NCBI RefSeq assembly: GCF_020859565.1
Contig: NZ_JAJHUO010000005.1
Location: forward strand, 101,621-165,620
Length of the DNA stretch: 64,000 nucleotides
Origin: Saccharothrix luteola
GTDB taxonomy: Bacteria > Actinomycetota > Actinomycetes > Mycobacteriales > Pseudonocardiaceae
Reading direction: 5' to 3'
Both the position numbers and the translations under genes were made by a program. Positions 25,650 to 34,336 of this stretch are shown here, piece by piece (position 1 is the first letter of the stretch; each line of letters starts with the position of its first letter). The notes under the pieces are model-generated. The model was not told the origin of the DNA, ran no database searches, and saw only the letters and a list, made by a program, of their open reading frames with translations.

Positions 25650-28649
25650 TCACCGACCAGAACTTGGACTGTCGTCGAAAGTAAGAGCAAGGGTACCCTT
25701 AACCCAATCAAGTGCCCATGGACTGAATTGGTGCAGAAGATCTGCAAGCGCGCTATCGTTAAGGGCCCGGGCGCGGTGACGCGTCGGGATTCCCAATAAG
25801 CTGTCTCGAGTTGCGAATACATGTTGAAGAGCGTCCAACCCGATCATACCGTCAAGTTTTCTGTGCGCATCGTGCAGTAGAAACTCGCCAGCTTCGTAAA
25901 GAGCGAACATCAGCCAGAGGCCGAACTCGCGAAAAGTGTTAGATGCGCCGACCGCATCGACGATGTCTGTCTGAGAGAATTGTGGCCAGTATGCCAAGAC
26001 GTCTTCCAAAACCACGGCCATAGCTGAGACGTGTCGTAGTCCGGTGCCATGCTTAACCGCGCGTTTGGTGTGCCATTTTGTGGCATCCACGAGATGATCA
26101 GACACTGACATGTGGCCATCAACTAGCGCCGCACAGAACGTATCTAGAAGGCTTCCAGGAGAAGCGGAACCAAACGTGGGGACTATTAGGCGAGGGTACA
26201 GTCCAGCTCGCACATTAAATTGCTTGCGAGTGGCTCGAGCTGTCGCCACGAAGTAATCTGCCAGTGCTGCGTCAATTTTTTCAATGTCGTGTCGACTTAG
26301 GTCGAACGAGTGTGTGTCAGACCGTTCCGTTTGAGCCAAGTAGTTTTCATCTAGACGGATTTTTTCAAGATACAAGGTTGCTAGTCCATCAAACACCGGC
26401 GAGATCGAATCCGCCCACTCTGGCTCAAAGTAAGAAGTCACCCCCAGCGCCTCGAACCTTGCCCAACGCATACAAACTTGGGAGGCAAAGATTCCTTCGA
26501 TTGAACGCTTAAGGTGGCCAGACCTTTGCGTCTCAACGGATCGCAAAGCGGCATCTACCATTCGCGCGCGCGGGTCACGATAAAGTTCGAAGAACGCCGT
26601 TGATGAATCGTATGAAGTACCTACATCAAGCATACTACGCCAGTATTCGCTGACCCGATCGGGAAGCGACTGTGAGACTGCTCGAGACATCGGCGAGCTG
26701 TTTACAATACGTAAGCAAAGCGAAAGGTATTTGTCCCGGTAGGACGCGACCGTCCTACCACGTTGCAGTAGATGCTGCAGAACCTGTTCGGCGCCTCGAT
26801 CGTACTTGTCGTCTACAGCCTGGACCATAACATCGGGGACCACGGAGCTTGCATCGGATTCGAAGGCATCGATAATCATGTCGGCGATTTCGCTAACGCT
26901 CTGCGCAAGTCTTACAAGGCACTCAGCTGCATAAAACTCCATGAAGGTTCGATGCGTGAAAGCGAAAAGCCGGTTACCGCGGCTATTGTATCCCTTCGCC
27001 GAAAGCAGCCACGCTCGATCTGCACAAAAGTCTACAAACTGCTGTGCGCGAATGTCGTCTTCAGGAGGGTCGATCGAGGCAGTGTCCCGGAAGAAAATGG
27101 CGATGATCTTGACTAGTTGCTGTTCTTCCAATCCGCCTTGGGCTGATTGACTCTTGTAGAAAAACCTGGCTAGTTCCTGCATGAGACGTTGGCCATACTG
27201 CCGATGATCAAACGGTTGTTCGATCTGACGCATAGCGTCCCAACGTTGAAATAGAAGCTCTGAGCACTCGCGATAAACTTGTCTGCGGTTCCGTGGTATA
27301 AAGCCGCGGGCGCGATACAGAGTGCACAGGAGCGAAAGCATCAGCGGGTTTCCCCGAATATCGGCAATCGACGTAGTCTCACGCAAGAACGCTTCCATCT
27401 CGCCAGCATCGCGTCGAGTAACACCAAACCACTTCTCCGCGTATTCGCGCACCTGGATGTCTGAAAACTCATTCAGTTCGAACACTTGAAAGCTATGATC
27501 GTTGAACCTGGCTCGCGAATAACCTACTCGACGGGCAGTAGCAAGAATCGGAACGTAGGGGAAGCGGCGTCCAAACGCTTCAATCTGTCTAATAAACGTC
27601 CTCCTTCGCGTAAGGTCAATAATCTCGTCGACCCCGTCGAAAATGACGTAGGCTCCGCCCAGTGTCAGCAAGTCGATAAGTGCTCTTTCGTCAATTTCGA
27701 TGGACTGGCCAACTTCTAGAGTCGTAGTTATGTAGTCAGTTATTGGTGTGCCCCACGAGTTGGCCGCGTAGTCCCGACACTGCACCAATATAGGAGCTAC
27801 CTCAGTCTGAGAGGTTTGAATAACCTTGTATGCGGTGTGATGCACCAGCGTACTTTTTCCGGCACCAGGGTCACCAATGACAAGGATGCGTGGTATGCCG
27901 TTATGTGCAGAGAGAAGGAAATCCGACTCGTATTCGCCATCTCCATGATGTGCACTGAGTGTCCGATCGACATACAGTCGGTCCACTTCGATGCGGTACT
28001 CATCATGGGCGTGACTTAGCGTAAGTTCCCGGTACGCGTCCTCGGTTGCACGTCGTATATCAGAAATTCCGTTACGCGAAGCCATGAGGCGTGATGGGGA
28101 AGCAAATATGTCAACGAGATCGCGAATGTACCGGGGGGCTGCTGAACGTCCGCCTTTGAGGACTTCAGCGCCCGTAGAGAATCGAGCGAGCAAATCGCTG
28201 TGATCCTCAGAGCTTACAGTGAAGCTCTTAACTACTGGTGCGGCGCTGTCCACGAACGTGGTTATTAGCGACCACACTTCGGAAGCGTACGAACTCCAAG
28301 GAGGATCTTGGTCTTCACATCGCCTCTCTGCCAGCCGCACAAAAGAAGCTTTGACTCCAGAAAGTATCTTTTCTTGATCATCATAGTTCCGGCCTGTGAT
28401 CTTGAGGACGGCCCATGACTGAAGTAGAGAGCCAACTTCTTTAGTTTCAAGGAAGGACTCGATGTCGGCGAACTGCTGCTCAGTTAATATTGCAAGTGTC
28501 TCACCAGTGCTGTCCTCGATGGAATAGAAGGCTTCATCCAAGGTGGCAGCAATGGCCGAAGCATTTTCGGGGCCCAGAAGAGAGTTTATAACTCTGGTGG
28601 CCGCTCGTCCCGCGAAAGCTCCGGCAGCAATTTGAAGCGGATCGACCAT
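25650..28649 (-). CDS. NACHT-family NTPase, candidate defence protein
   Basis: 999 residues from MVDPLQIAAG; the ATG at 28649 has AGAGGAA 6-7 bases upstream, and a longer frame to 28943 has none. Residues 1-230 are helical with no recognised effector (perhaps an NNH-type helical domain). The NACHT module has Walker A 'VIGDPGAGKST' near 262 and Walker B 'VIFDGVDEI' near 335, followed by the winged-helix/STAND region ('RGNPLMLSLLCTLYRARG'; 'AFTHRTFMEFYAAECLV'). The last about 350 residues are helical without clear LRR, TPR or WD repeats. Bacterial NACHT proteins can act as stand-alone antiphage sensors. Codon use and base composition are far AT-richer than the neighbours, a sign of transfer. 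Confidence 0.9.
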   Translation of the reverse strand: MVDPLQIAAGAFAGRAATRVINSLLGPENASAIAATLDEAFYSIEDSTGETLAILTEQQFADIESFLETKEVGSLLQSWAVLKITGRNYDDQEKILSGVKASFVRLAERRCEDQDPPWSSYASEVWSLITTFVDSAAPVVKSFTVSSEDHSDLLARFSTGAEVLKGGRSAAPRYIRDLVDIFASPSRLMASRNGISDIRRATEDAYRELTLSHAHDEYRIEVDRLYVDRTLSAHHGDGEYESDFLLSAHNGIPRILVIGDPGAGKSTLVHHTAYKVIQTSQTEVAPILVQCRDYAANSWGTPITDYITTTLEVGQSIEIDERALIDLLTLGGAYVIFDGVDEIIDLTRRRTFIRQIEAFGRRFPYVPILATARRVGYSRARFNDHSFQVFELNEFSDIQVREYAEKWFGVTRRDAGEMEAFLRETTSIADIRGNPLMLSLLCTLYRARGFIPRNRRQVYRECSELLFQRWDAMRQIEQPFDHRQYGQRLMQELARFFYKSQSAQGGLEEQQLVKIIAIFFRDTASIDPPEDDIRAQQFVDFCADRAWLLSAKGYNSRGNRLFAFTHRTFMEFYAAECLVRLAQSVSEIADMIIDAFESDASSVVPDVMVQAVDDKYDRGAEQVLQHLLQRGRTVASYRDKYLSLCLRIVNSSPMSRAVSQSLPDRVSEYWRSMLDVGTSYDSSTAFFELYRDPRARMVDAALRSVETQRSGHLKRSIEGIFASQVCMRWARFEALGVTSYFEPEWADSISPVFDGLATLYLEKIRLDENYLAQTERSDTHSFDLSRHDIEKIDAALADYFVATARATRKQFNVRAGLYPRLIVPTFGSASPGSLLDTFCAALVDGHMSVSDHLVDATKWHTKRAVKHGTGLRHVSAMAVVLEDVLAYWPQFSQTDIVDAVGASNTFREFGLWLMFALYEAGEFLLHDAHRKLDGMIGLDALQHVFATRDSLLGIPTRHRARALNDSALADLLHQFSPWALDWVKGTLALTFDDSPSSGR

Positions 28650-29009
28650 GGTGTTCCTCTTTCGATGATGTTGTCCCCAAGCGTTGTACGGGAGACCGCA
28701 TAGTAGCTTATCGCTTGTACTGGTCCGGTCGTTTCGCTGTAGCCTCTTGCGCGTCGTAGGCAGCCAAGCGTCTTGCCGCCGTGCCAACATCGTCTCATTG
28801 AGAGCGGGGCTATGGATGCCCACCACACGAAGCGGATCGTTGAGACGGGCAAAAGTGAGGGATTTTCGAGTCTTTCCTCTGAGGTACGACAAGGCGCAGA
28901 GATGATGCTTGGCTTCTGGCGTGGGAACCTGGAGGAGGCCCATCTACCGCTATGGAGCGGGTCGGCGCGGCGACCGGAGCTTCGAGCCGCCACAGGCTAG
29001 ATTCAGGTC
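28650..29009. promoter_or_regulatory. Divergent promoter region between NACHT gene and membrane protein gene
   Basis: 360 bp without a supported gene, AT-richer than the chromosome. It must hold the promoters of both divergent genes. No clear repeat or operator was found; short frames in it have no ribosome-binding site. Confidence 0.5.
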
Positions 29010-29624
29010 GTGGTGGATTGGGGCAGTGTGCCAGCTTGGCTAGGAGCCGGATCTCTTCTATTGGCTTTCAAAATCTTCCTTCGCGACCGCACTGAACGCG
29101 AGCAGTCCCAAGTCGAGCGCATTGGTGTTTGGGCGACGGCAGCCTATACGCGTAAAAAGCCGTGGGATCGTGACCGGATCGAGGTCGGTCGCGTTAAAGT
29201 ATTCGTAAAAAATGCAACGGACCTGCCGGTCACGGTCGCCCAAATAGCGTTCGAAATGCATACCAGCTGGATGGTTATTGATCGCTCCAATTGGAATCCC
29301 GGTCCAGGTGAACAATTCAATACCGATGCTCCTGGTGTTTGGACGATCAAGCCGGGAACTTCGACCCAACTTTCATTCAAAGACCGGCTTGTAATCCCAC
29401 CTGAGGATACCGTGAGCTGGGAAGACGAAGTGAACTTCGGGCACATGGCCCCGGAGGATGCGATGCAGCCGGCCATGTGGCACGGGCTCGAACTTCGTGT
29501 CAAGTGGATGTTGGTGGTTGATAACGCAGGTCGCCGTTGGGAAGTGCGTCCAACGCAAAGAAGATCAATCAGGCGAGTTAGGTGGCTTCACCGCAGGAAG
29601 GAGTATCAGCCAGCGGACTGGTAG
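29010..29624 (+). CDS. Membrane-anchored protein of unknown function
   Basis: About 204 residues, starting at one of two adjacent GTG codons (29010 or 29013). A hydrophobic segment at about residues 7-24 (VPAWLGAGSLLLAFKIFL) predicts an N-terminal membrane anchor with the rest cytoplasmic. The body is beta-rich, with 'VKVFVKNATDLPVTVAQIAF' and a basic tail (RRSIRRVRWLHRRKE), as seen in small phage or element proteins of unknown role. It lies divergent from the NACHT gene and shares its AT-richer composition, so the two may have arrived together. Not recognised. Confidence 0.7.
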   Translation: MVDWGSVPAWLGAGSLLLAFKIFLRDRTEREQSQVERIGVWATAAYTRKKPWDRDRIEVGRVKVFVKNATDLPVTVAQIAFEMHTSWMVIDRSNWNPGPGEQFNTDAPGVWTIKPGTSTQLSFKDRLVIPPEDTVSWEDEVNFGHMAPEDAMQPAMWHGLELRVKWMLVVDNAGRRWEVRPTQRRSIRRVRWLHRRKEYQPADW

Positions 29625-29638
29625 CTGTTTCACAACCA

Positions 29639-29784
29639 GGGTTTCGTGTCATCCTGCCGACCTGGCTCGCCCCAACCACGCGTGTCAAGGGGGCACCTTC
29701 GCCCATACTGGACCGTCAGGCTGGGACGGCCCCCTTGACGCGTGTGGTTGCCCTCGGGGAGGTCGGCGGGATGACACGAAACCC
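29639..29784. repeat. Long imperfect inverted repeat, 56-bp arms
   Basis: Arms 29639-29694 and 29729-29784 pair at about 45 of 56 positions around a 34-base centre. The outer 16 bases (GGGTTTCGTGTCATCC) and the inner 9 are exact; mismatches cluster in one internal 10-base block. It starts 14 bp after the stop of the membrane protein gene. It may be a terminator, a remnant of a small non-autonomous transposon, or a transfer-related structure. Confidence 0.85.
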
Positions 29785-29872
29785 GGCCCGCGCTGGTAGC
29801 TGAACAGGCGGTGCCCTCCCAGTCATCTTGCTGGCCTGCCGCGCGGCGAGCGCATCTTTTGTCTGCGGACGC

Positions 29873-30029
29873 CTCCGGGGGCCGCTGGCCGTTCCTCGCC
29901 GACGTCGGGACCGGCGCCCTTCCTCGCGTGGCTCGCCCGCGGGCCGCAAGGCCCGCTTGGGCGTGCCGCACTACAGGGGCGTCGGTCCTTCGTCATCGGC
30001 ATGACACCAACGGCCAGCGGCCCCCGGAG
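29873..30029. repeat. Second inverted repeat with exact 21-bp arms
   Basis: Arms 29873-29893 and 30009-30029 are perfect reverse complements (21 bases, GC-rich) around a 115-base spacer. With the preceding repeat it fills the 519-bp gene-free stretch 29625-30143, for which no coding frame with a ribosome-binding site was found. Confidence 0.8.
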
Positions 30030-30143
30030 GGGGCCGCCTTGATGAAGAAAAGAAACTCTGAACACCGTGGTCAGGCCGTGTCTGCGCCCGCTGCGGTCAG
30101 TGCCGCTGTCGCGTGAGGGGCGGTGATGGCGTAGGAGTAGGGC

Positions 30144-30791
30144 ATGGTCGCGGCGGTGGTGTTCGACGTGGGTGAGACGTTGTTGGACGACTCGCGGGAG
30201 TGGGGTGCTTGGGCGGACTGGGTTGGGGTATCTCGGCACACGTTTTCGACTGTGCTTGGTGCGGTGACTGTGGCGGGGCGGGATAACGCGGAGACGTTCC
30301 AGTACTTCCGGCCTGGGTTTGATGTGGCCCGTGAGCGGCGGTTGCGGGAGGAGGCTGGGGTTGGGGAGCGCATCGAGGAGGGCGATCTCTACCCGGATGT
30401 GCGGGAGGGGTTGACGCGGTTGAGGGAGCTGGGGGTCTGGGTCGGGGTGGCAGGGAACCAGACTGCTCGGGCGGCTGAGTTGTTGCGAGGGTTGAGGTTG
30501 CCGGTGGATGGGTTGGCGACGTCTGGTGAGTGGGGTGTAGCTAAGCCTGCGACGGAGTTCTTCGAGCGGGTGGTGGAGATGACGCCTGCTGCGGTGGCGG
30601 GTGATGTGCTGTACGTCGGTGATCACCGGGACAACGATGTTGTGGCGGGGAAGGCGGCTGGGTTGCGCACTGCGTTGATCCGGCGGGGGCCGTGGGGGTA
30701 CCTGTGGGCGGATGATCCGTTGGTGCGCCGAGATGCCGATTGGGTAATCGACTCCCTGTACGACCTGCCGGAGCTGCTGGCTGACGCCTGA
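30144..30791 (+). CDS. HAD-superfamily hydrolase
   Basis: 215 residues. Motif I 'VVFDVGETLLDD' (the second Asp of DxD replaced by Gly: DVG), motif II 'GVAGNQTA', motif III Lys in 'GVAKPATEFFE', motif IV 'VGDHRDND'. The cap is of the C1 type. HAD hydrolases of this kind are often found in AICEs beside the HTH/TPR regulator, as here (convergent, 21 bp apart). The substrate is unknown; the change at the acid/base position of motif I could mean a non-phosphatase HAD enzyme. Confidence 0.85.
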   Translation: MVAAVVFDVGETLLDDSREWGAWADWVGVSRHTFSTVLGAVTVAGRDNAETFQYFRPGFDVARERRLREEAGVGERIEEGDLYPDVREGLTRLRELGVWVGVAGNQTARAAELLRGLRLPVDGLATSGEWGVAKPATEFFERVVEMTPAAVAGDVLYVGDHRDNDVVAGKAAGLRTALIRRGPWGYLWADDPLVRRDADWVIDSLYDLPELLADA

Positions 30792-30812
30792 GTCAGCGAA
30801 GGGTGTGGCGGT

Positions 30813-32273
30813 TCAGCGGGCACCGGCCCAGGCTGCCAGGTCGAGTAGGCCGGAGCTGAGTGATGGGTGGGTGCGCAGCAGGACTGACAGGGCTTGGCGG
30901 ACCTGCGGGTGTGCGCGGACGTGTTCCGGGGCGGCTTGGCGGGCGGCTTGCAAGCACAGGTAGGCGTCTTCGTGGTGGCCGAGGTCGAGTTGGGCTCGGG
31001 CCAGGTCGATGTAGTAGTGGGAGCGGCGTTCGGCGGGTAGTTCGGCGGGTGGGTGCCAGGTGGAGGCTCGTTGGATGCCTGCGGCGTCGCGTAGCTCGGC
31101 GGCGACTGCCAGCTCGTGGATGCGCAGTGACGCGGGGCCGAAGGCGGTGCCGTGGTAGATGCCTTCGGGTGCGGCGTGGGCGGCGTAGCGGGCGGTGAGT
31201 AGGTGGTCGGCGGCGATGTCGGCTTTGCCTGCTCGGGCGGCGACGACTGCGGCTCGCATGTGGAGTGCGCCGAAGGCGGCTGCGGTGGGTGCCTGTTTCA
31301 GGTCGCGGGTGGGGAGTTGGTCCGCGGCGTGGTCGAGGGCGCGGGCGGCGGTGTGGAGGTCGCCGCTGGCGAAGAACGTTTCGGTGCGCACGTAGGCCAC
31401 TGCGGCGGGTAGGAGTGCGTTGTCGGACTCGTTGGCTGTTGCGCGCATGAGGTCGATGAGGCGGGCCGACAGGTCGAAGTAGCGGTACTTGTAGGCCACA
31501 CCGTCGGCAGCGCGTAGGGCCAGGGTCAGCAGGGATGCGACGTGGCGGCGGTCGGCTGGGTCGAGGAGTTGGCGGGCTCGGGCCAGTTCGCCGATCAGGG
31601 CGGGTAGGTGGCGGACGAGTTCGCCGTAGCGCGCTTCGAGGCGGTGTTCGTTCATGCGGGCGACGTCGGCGGCGAGCTCGGGGAGGCTTCGGGTGGGGCC
31701 GTCGTCGGGTAGGTCGAGGATGTCGAGCGCGCGGCGTAGGCGTGGGATGCCTACTTGCACGATGTCCAACTCTTGCGCGGGCTGGGGTGGTGGCTGGTCG
31801 ACCGGCGCCCATGACTGGTGGGGCGAGTAGACCGGGCTCGGGTCGACGGTGCGGCTGGCGTAGAGGTTGCGGACGTCGTGGACTTCGCGCGCGGTGCCGT
31901 CGAACCAGCGGAGGTGGCGTGGGACGTGGAGGGCGTCGCACCAGCGTTCGAGGCGTTCGAGGTCGGTGACCGGGCGGCGGGAGCGTTCGACTTCGCTGAC
32001 GCGGCCTTGGGTAAGTTCGAGCCAGGCAGCGAGGGTGGCTTGTGGGACGGTCGGGGTCTGGGCCTGGCGGTAGGCGCGGAAGACCCGGCCGATGTTGCGG
32101 GACTCGAACGCCTCGCGGAGGGTGGGCTTGGCCCAGAACTCCGGCGGCAGCGTCGGGGCATGGAGTGTAGAAGCCGCGGTGCACCGGCCACAGCGTTCGC
32201 CCCGGTTGTCACTGGCCAGCAAGGTGTCACACGTGCGGCAGCGTCGCTTGGACGTGGTCACGTGGTCGTTCAC
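30813..32273 (-). CDS. Zinc-ribbon/XRE-HTH regulator with TPR-like C-terminus
   Basis: 486 residues from a GTG (MNDHVTTSKR). An N-terminal CxxC...CxxC ribbon (Cys12, 15, 28, 31) precedes an XRE-type helix-turn-helix near residues 70-105 ('TLAAWLELTQGRVSEVERSRR'). The long Ala/Leu-rich helical remainder looks like degenerate TPR repeats. Such proteins act as peptide- or partner-sensing regulators in actinomycete elements. It is divergent from the small-gene operon starting at 32438 and may control it. Function is inferred from architecture. Confidence 0.85.
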   Translation of the reverse strand: MNDHVTTSKRRCRTCDTLLASDNRGERCGRCTAASTLHAPTLPPEFWAKPTLREAFESRNIGRVFRAYRQAQTPTVPQATLAAWLELTQGRVSEVERSRRPVTDLERLERWCDALHVPRHLRWFDGTAREVHDVRNLYASRTVDPSPVYSPHQSWAPVDQPPPQPAQELDIVQVGIPRLRRALDILDLPDDGPTRSLPELAADVARMNEHRLEARYGELVRHLPALIGELARARQLLDPADRRHVASLLTLALRAADGVAYKYRYFDLSARLIDLMRATANESDNALLPAAVAYVRTETFFASGDLHTAARALDHAADQLPTRDLKQAPTAAAFGALHMRAAVVAARAGKADIAADHLLTARYAAHAAPEGIYHGTAFGPASLRIHELAVAAELRDAAGIQRASTWHPPAELPAERRSHYYIDLARAQLDLGHHEDAYLCLQAARQAAPEHVRAHPQVRQALSVLLRTHPSLSSGLLDLAAWAGAR

Positions 32274-32437
32274 CCCCTGGTCGAGCTGTGCCTACTTCGG
32301 AGTGTAACTCGGCGATTACCGCGCTGACCTGCGGTTAGTGGTCAGGGCGATATCCGATCAGTCATTGGTATGGGATCGGTCTTCCTTCCGCGTGAATCTG
32401 GTTGAGCAAGTCCCAGGTGTACACGGAGGTCGAACCG

Positions 32438-32767
32438 ATGGGGATGTACTTGCTCCTCCAGCCGGAGGAGGACGCCGAGTCAGCGTTGGTGGAACGGGCG
32501 CAGGGACACCCGTCCCTGGTGATCTCGTGTGGCGACGCGCGGCTGACGGTGCAGATCGCCGGGCGTGAGGGTGGGGCGCAGCTCGCGATCAGCTTCGCGC
32601 GTGAGCTGGCCGAGTCGGCCACGCAGTTCGCCGACCGCTGCGAAGCGCTCACCAAGCTCGCACCGCTGGACTTCGAGCACTTGAGCGCCCTGGTGGGCAC
32701 GACGCCCGACGAAGTCAACGCGCTGACCGTTCCCGCCAGTGACGACGAGAAGAGGGGCGACCGGTGA
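32438..32767 (+). CDS. Small AICE protein of unknown function
   Basis: 109 residues from MGMYLLLQPEED. The ATG at 32438 has GGAGG 8 bases upstream and was preferred to a TTG at 32402. Soluble, acidic, mixed alpha/beta, no motif recognised. Its stop overlaps the start of the next gene by the GTGA pattern, so the two are coupled. Confidence 0.72.
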   Translation: MGMYLLLQPEEDAESALVERAQGHPSLVISCGDARLTVQIAGREGGAQLAISFARELAESATQFADRCEALTKLAPLDFEHLSALVGTTPDEVNALTVPASDDEKRGDR

Positions 32768-33099
32768 GTGAGGTCGACGGCTTGAAGCCGTTGTGCGACG
32801 AGGCGGAGTTCGCGGCCCTGTTGGAGACGATGGCGGCGACGTCTGCGCCACGGGTGTTCGCAGTGGTGCAGGAGTTCGGTGAACGCCTGGACGGCTGGGT
32901 CGTCGGGTGGGGTTTCGCCTTCGACGACCGTGCGGAGGTCTTCTCGGTCCACGACCACTCCCGCATGAGTCTGGGCAAGCCGGAGAACGCGCTTCACCTG
33001 TTCAGCAGCCCGCGCAATCAGCTGAAGGCGCGGCTGGTCTGGTTGCCCGACGTCGGCGAACGTCCGGAGACGGCGGAGGTGGCTACCTGCTCGGTGTAG
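32764..33099 (+). CDS. Small AICE protein of unknown function
   Basis: 111 residues, GTG start overlapping the previous stop. It has several Trp residues (GWVVGWGFAF) and a 'SRMSLGKPENALHLF' segment; proteins of this type occur as unnamed genes in related AICEs. No catalytic motif is visible. Confidence 0.72.
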   Translation: MSEVDGLKPLCDEAEFAALLETMAATSAPRVFAVVQEFGERLDGWVVGWGFAFDDRAEVFSVHDHSRMSLGKPENALHLFSSPRNQLKARLVWLPDVGERPETAEVATCSV

Positions 33100-33135
33100 C
33101 GGTCGAGGTCCGGCGGGAACGGCAAGGGGGACGCG

Positions 33136-33303
33136 GTGTCTGAAGAGGACGAGTGGACGGCGGAGGACTGGCGGGATCTCCACGCACAAGCCTCCGAACT
33201 CCTGGCGCGCCTGGAGGAACTCAGTGATCGGCTGAGTCGGGTTGAGGCTCGTCTGGCGTGGTCCCGAAAACCTCAGCCTCGACAGCGGCGACGCGCCGGC
33301 TGA
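33136..33303 (+). CDS. Possible 55-residue acidic/basic coiled-coil peptide
   Basis: A 55-codon frame begins at GTG 33136 (MSEEDEWTAEDW), with the run AAGGGGG upstream. The middle ('ELLARLEELSDRLSRVEARL') is a clean leucine-heptad coiled coil and the end is very basic. It overlaps the 3' end of the convergent GntR gene by 83 bp. It directly follows two coupled small genes. Supported by the coiled coil and context only. Confidence 0.45.
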   Translation: MSEEDEWTAEDWRDLHAQASELLARLEELSDRLSRVEARLAWSRKPQPRQRRRAG

Positions 33304-33619
33304 GGTCGTCCAGGACCGAGTTGATGCGGTCGAACATCTGCCGAAGCTCATGCGGTGAGGGCACGTCGTCCCCCGCATGGGCTTCGGGCTTCTTCACGAC
33401 AATGGTGCCCTCGCCCTGGCGGGAGATGACGAGTCCCTCGTTGCGGAGCTGGTCCAGCGCCTTCTGCAACGTCATCACGGCGCGGCCGTACTTGGCCTGG
33501 AGCTCGGTCAGGGACGGGAGCTTGTCGCCGACCTCGACCTCGTCGGACGCGATGTAGTGGCGCAGGTCGTCTGCGATCTGCTGGTACGCAGGTCGGCGGT
33601 CGGTTGCGTCGGGGCGCAT
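33221..33619 (-). CDS. GntR-family transcriptional regulator (KorSA-like)
   Basis: 132 residues. An N-terminal winged helix of GntR type ('YQQIADDLRHYIASDEVEVG', 'LRNEGLVISRQGEGTIV') is followed by a short helical tail ending in a coiled coil. No ligand-binding domain is present. The size and position resemble KorSA of pSAM2, which represses transfer and replication genes. It is divergent from the SCO3933-type gene and probably controls that promoter. Confidence 0.87.
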   Translation of the reverse strand: MRPDATDRRPAYQQIADDLRHYIASDEVEVGDKLPSLTELQAKYGRAVMTLQKALDQLRNEGLVISRQGEGTIVVKKPEAHAGDDVPSPHELRQMFDRINSVLDDLSRRVAAVEAEVFGTTPDEPQPDSADH

Positions 33620-33755
33620 GGACAGACTGTAGCGATAGAGCTAGCACTGCTGGAAGTCACTCGATCGGCCTAGTGTCTCTTATAACTCTACTAGCTATGT
33701 TGGTTGTAGTAACAGGGCGACGACGGGTCGTCCTGGGAAGTGGAGGTATCTCGAG
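33620..33755. promoter_or_regulatory. AT-rich divergent promoter, GntR/transfer operon
   Basis: 136 bp between divergent starts with an AT-rich core at 33678-33710 (TATAACTCTACTAGCTATG). Related CTAG-containing words occur at 33634-33645 (ATAGAGCTAG) and 33686-33697, and could be the operators of the GntR protein. No exact repeat longer than 7 bases was found. Confidence 0.5.
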
Positions 33756-34148
33756 ATGGCGCTTCAGGACTTGCCGGTGATGCTCGGCGGCTACCGGTTG
33801 ATGATCACGGAGGCTCCGGCGGCGAAGATGCGGGAGGCCGAGGACGGCACGGTGACGCCGGTGGTCGACCGCACCTCGGGTGAGGTGCAGTACGTGGTGA
33901 CGCTGTTCGCCAAGCCGCTGCCGGTTGAAGGGCGGAAGGCGGGCAAGGGCGAGGAGATCCGCGTCAACCTGCCCGGTGACCCCGGCGAGGGGTTCGAAGA
34001 GGGCATGTATGTGGAGCTGGTCAACGCGGTGGTGAACACGTACGAGATCCCGGACCGCGTGGACCCGCGCAAGATCGCCTCGGCTGGCCTGTGGTTCAAG
34101 GCGGCGGGGTTGAAGCCGGTGGCGCGTCCGGTGCGCAGCGCGGCCTGA
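33756..34148 (+). CDS. SCO3933-family AICE regulatory protein
   Basis: 130 residues. The sequence 'YVVTLFAKPLPVEGRKAGKGEEIRV' and 'GMYVELVNAVVNTYEIP' matches the SCO3933-type family found as the first gene behind the GntR repressor in AICEs. It is soluble and beta-rich. The ATG has GGAGG 14 bases upstream with GAG closer. A regulatory role is assigned by family name rather than by evidence. Confidence 0.8.
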   Translation: MALQDLPVMLGGYRLMITEAPAAKMREAEDGTVTPVVDRTSGEVQYVVTLFAKPLPVEGRKAGKGEEIRVNLPGDPGEGFEEGMYVELVNAVVNTYEIPDRVDPRKIASAGLWFKAAGLKPVARPVRSAA

Positions 34149-34240
34149 TCATCGCACGCGTGCTCTGAGAATTTCCAAGCTCCTGTTCGGGGCTGTCTGA
34201 TCTTTGTCAATTCCACAGTGGGTAGAGCCATGCCTGAATC

Positions 34241-34270
34241 CGGCGCTTGCTCGATAAGCGCCGGGGTTTT
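34241..34270 (+). terminator. Hairpin with T run after the SCO3933-type gene
   Basis: An 8-bp stem (34241-34248 with 34256-34263) with a 7-base loop is followed by GGGTTTT. This is a classic intrinsic terminator and would separate the first gene from the transfer operon, or attenuate it. Confidence 0.7.
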
Positions 34271-34336
34271 CGGTGAGCCCGGAGTCGGCTTCGTCGGTTC
34301 CGGGTTCGCCGTGGTCCCCGATATCGGAGGTGGGTT

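Noticed and set aside
28650..28943. N-terminal extension of the NACHT protein by 98 residues
   Set aside because: No ribosome-binding site and atypical Arg/His-rich sequence; the ATG at 28649 has a good site.
30793..32184. 463-codon minus-strand frame overlapping the HTH/TPR gene
   Set aside because: Pro/Arg/His-rich; the other frame shows the zinc ribbon and HTH.
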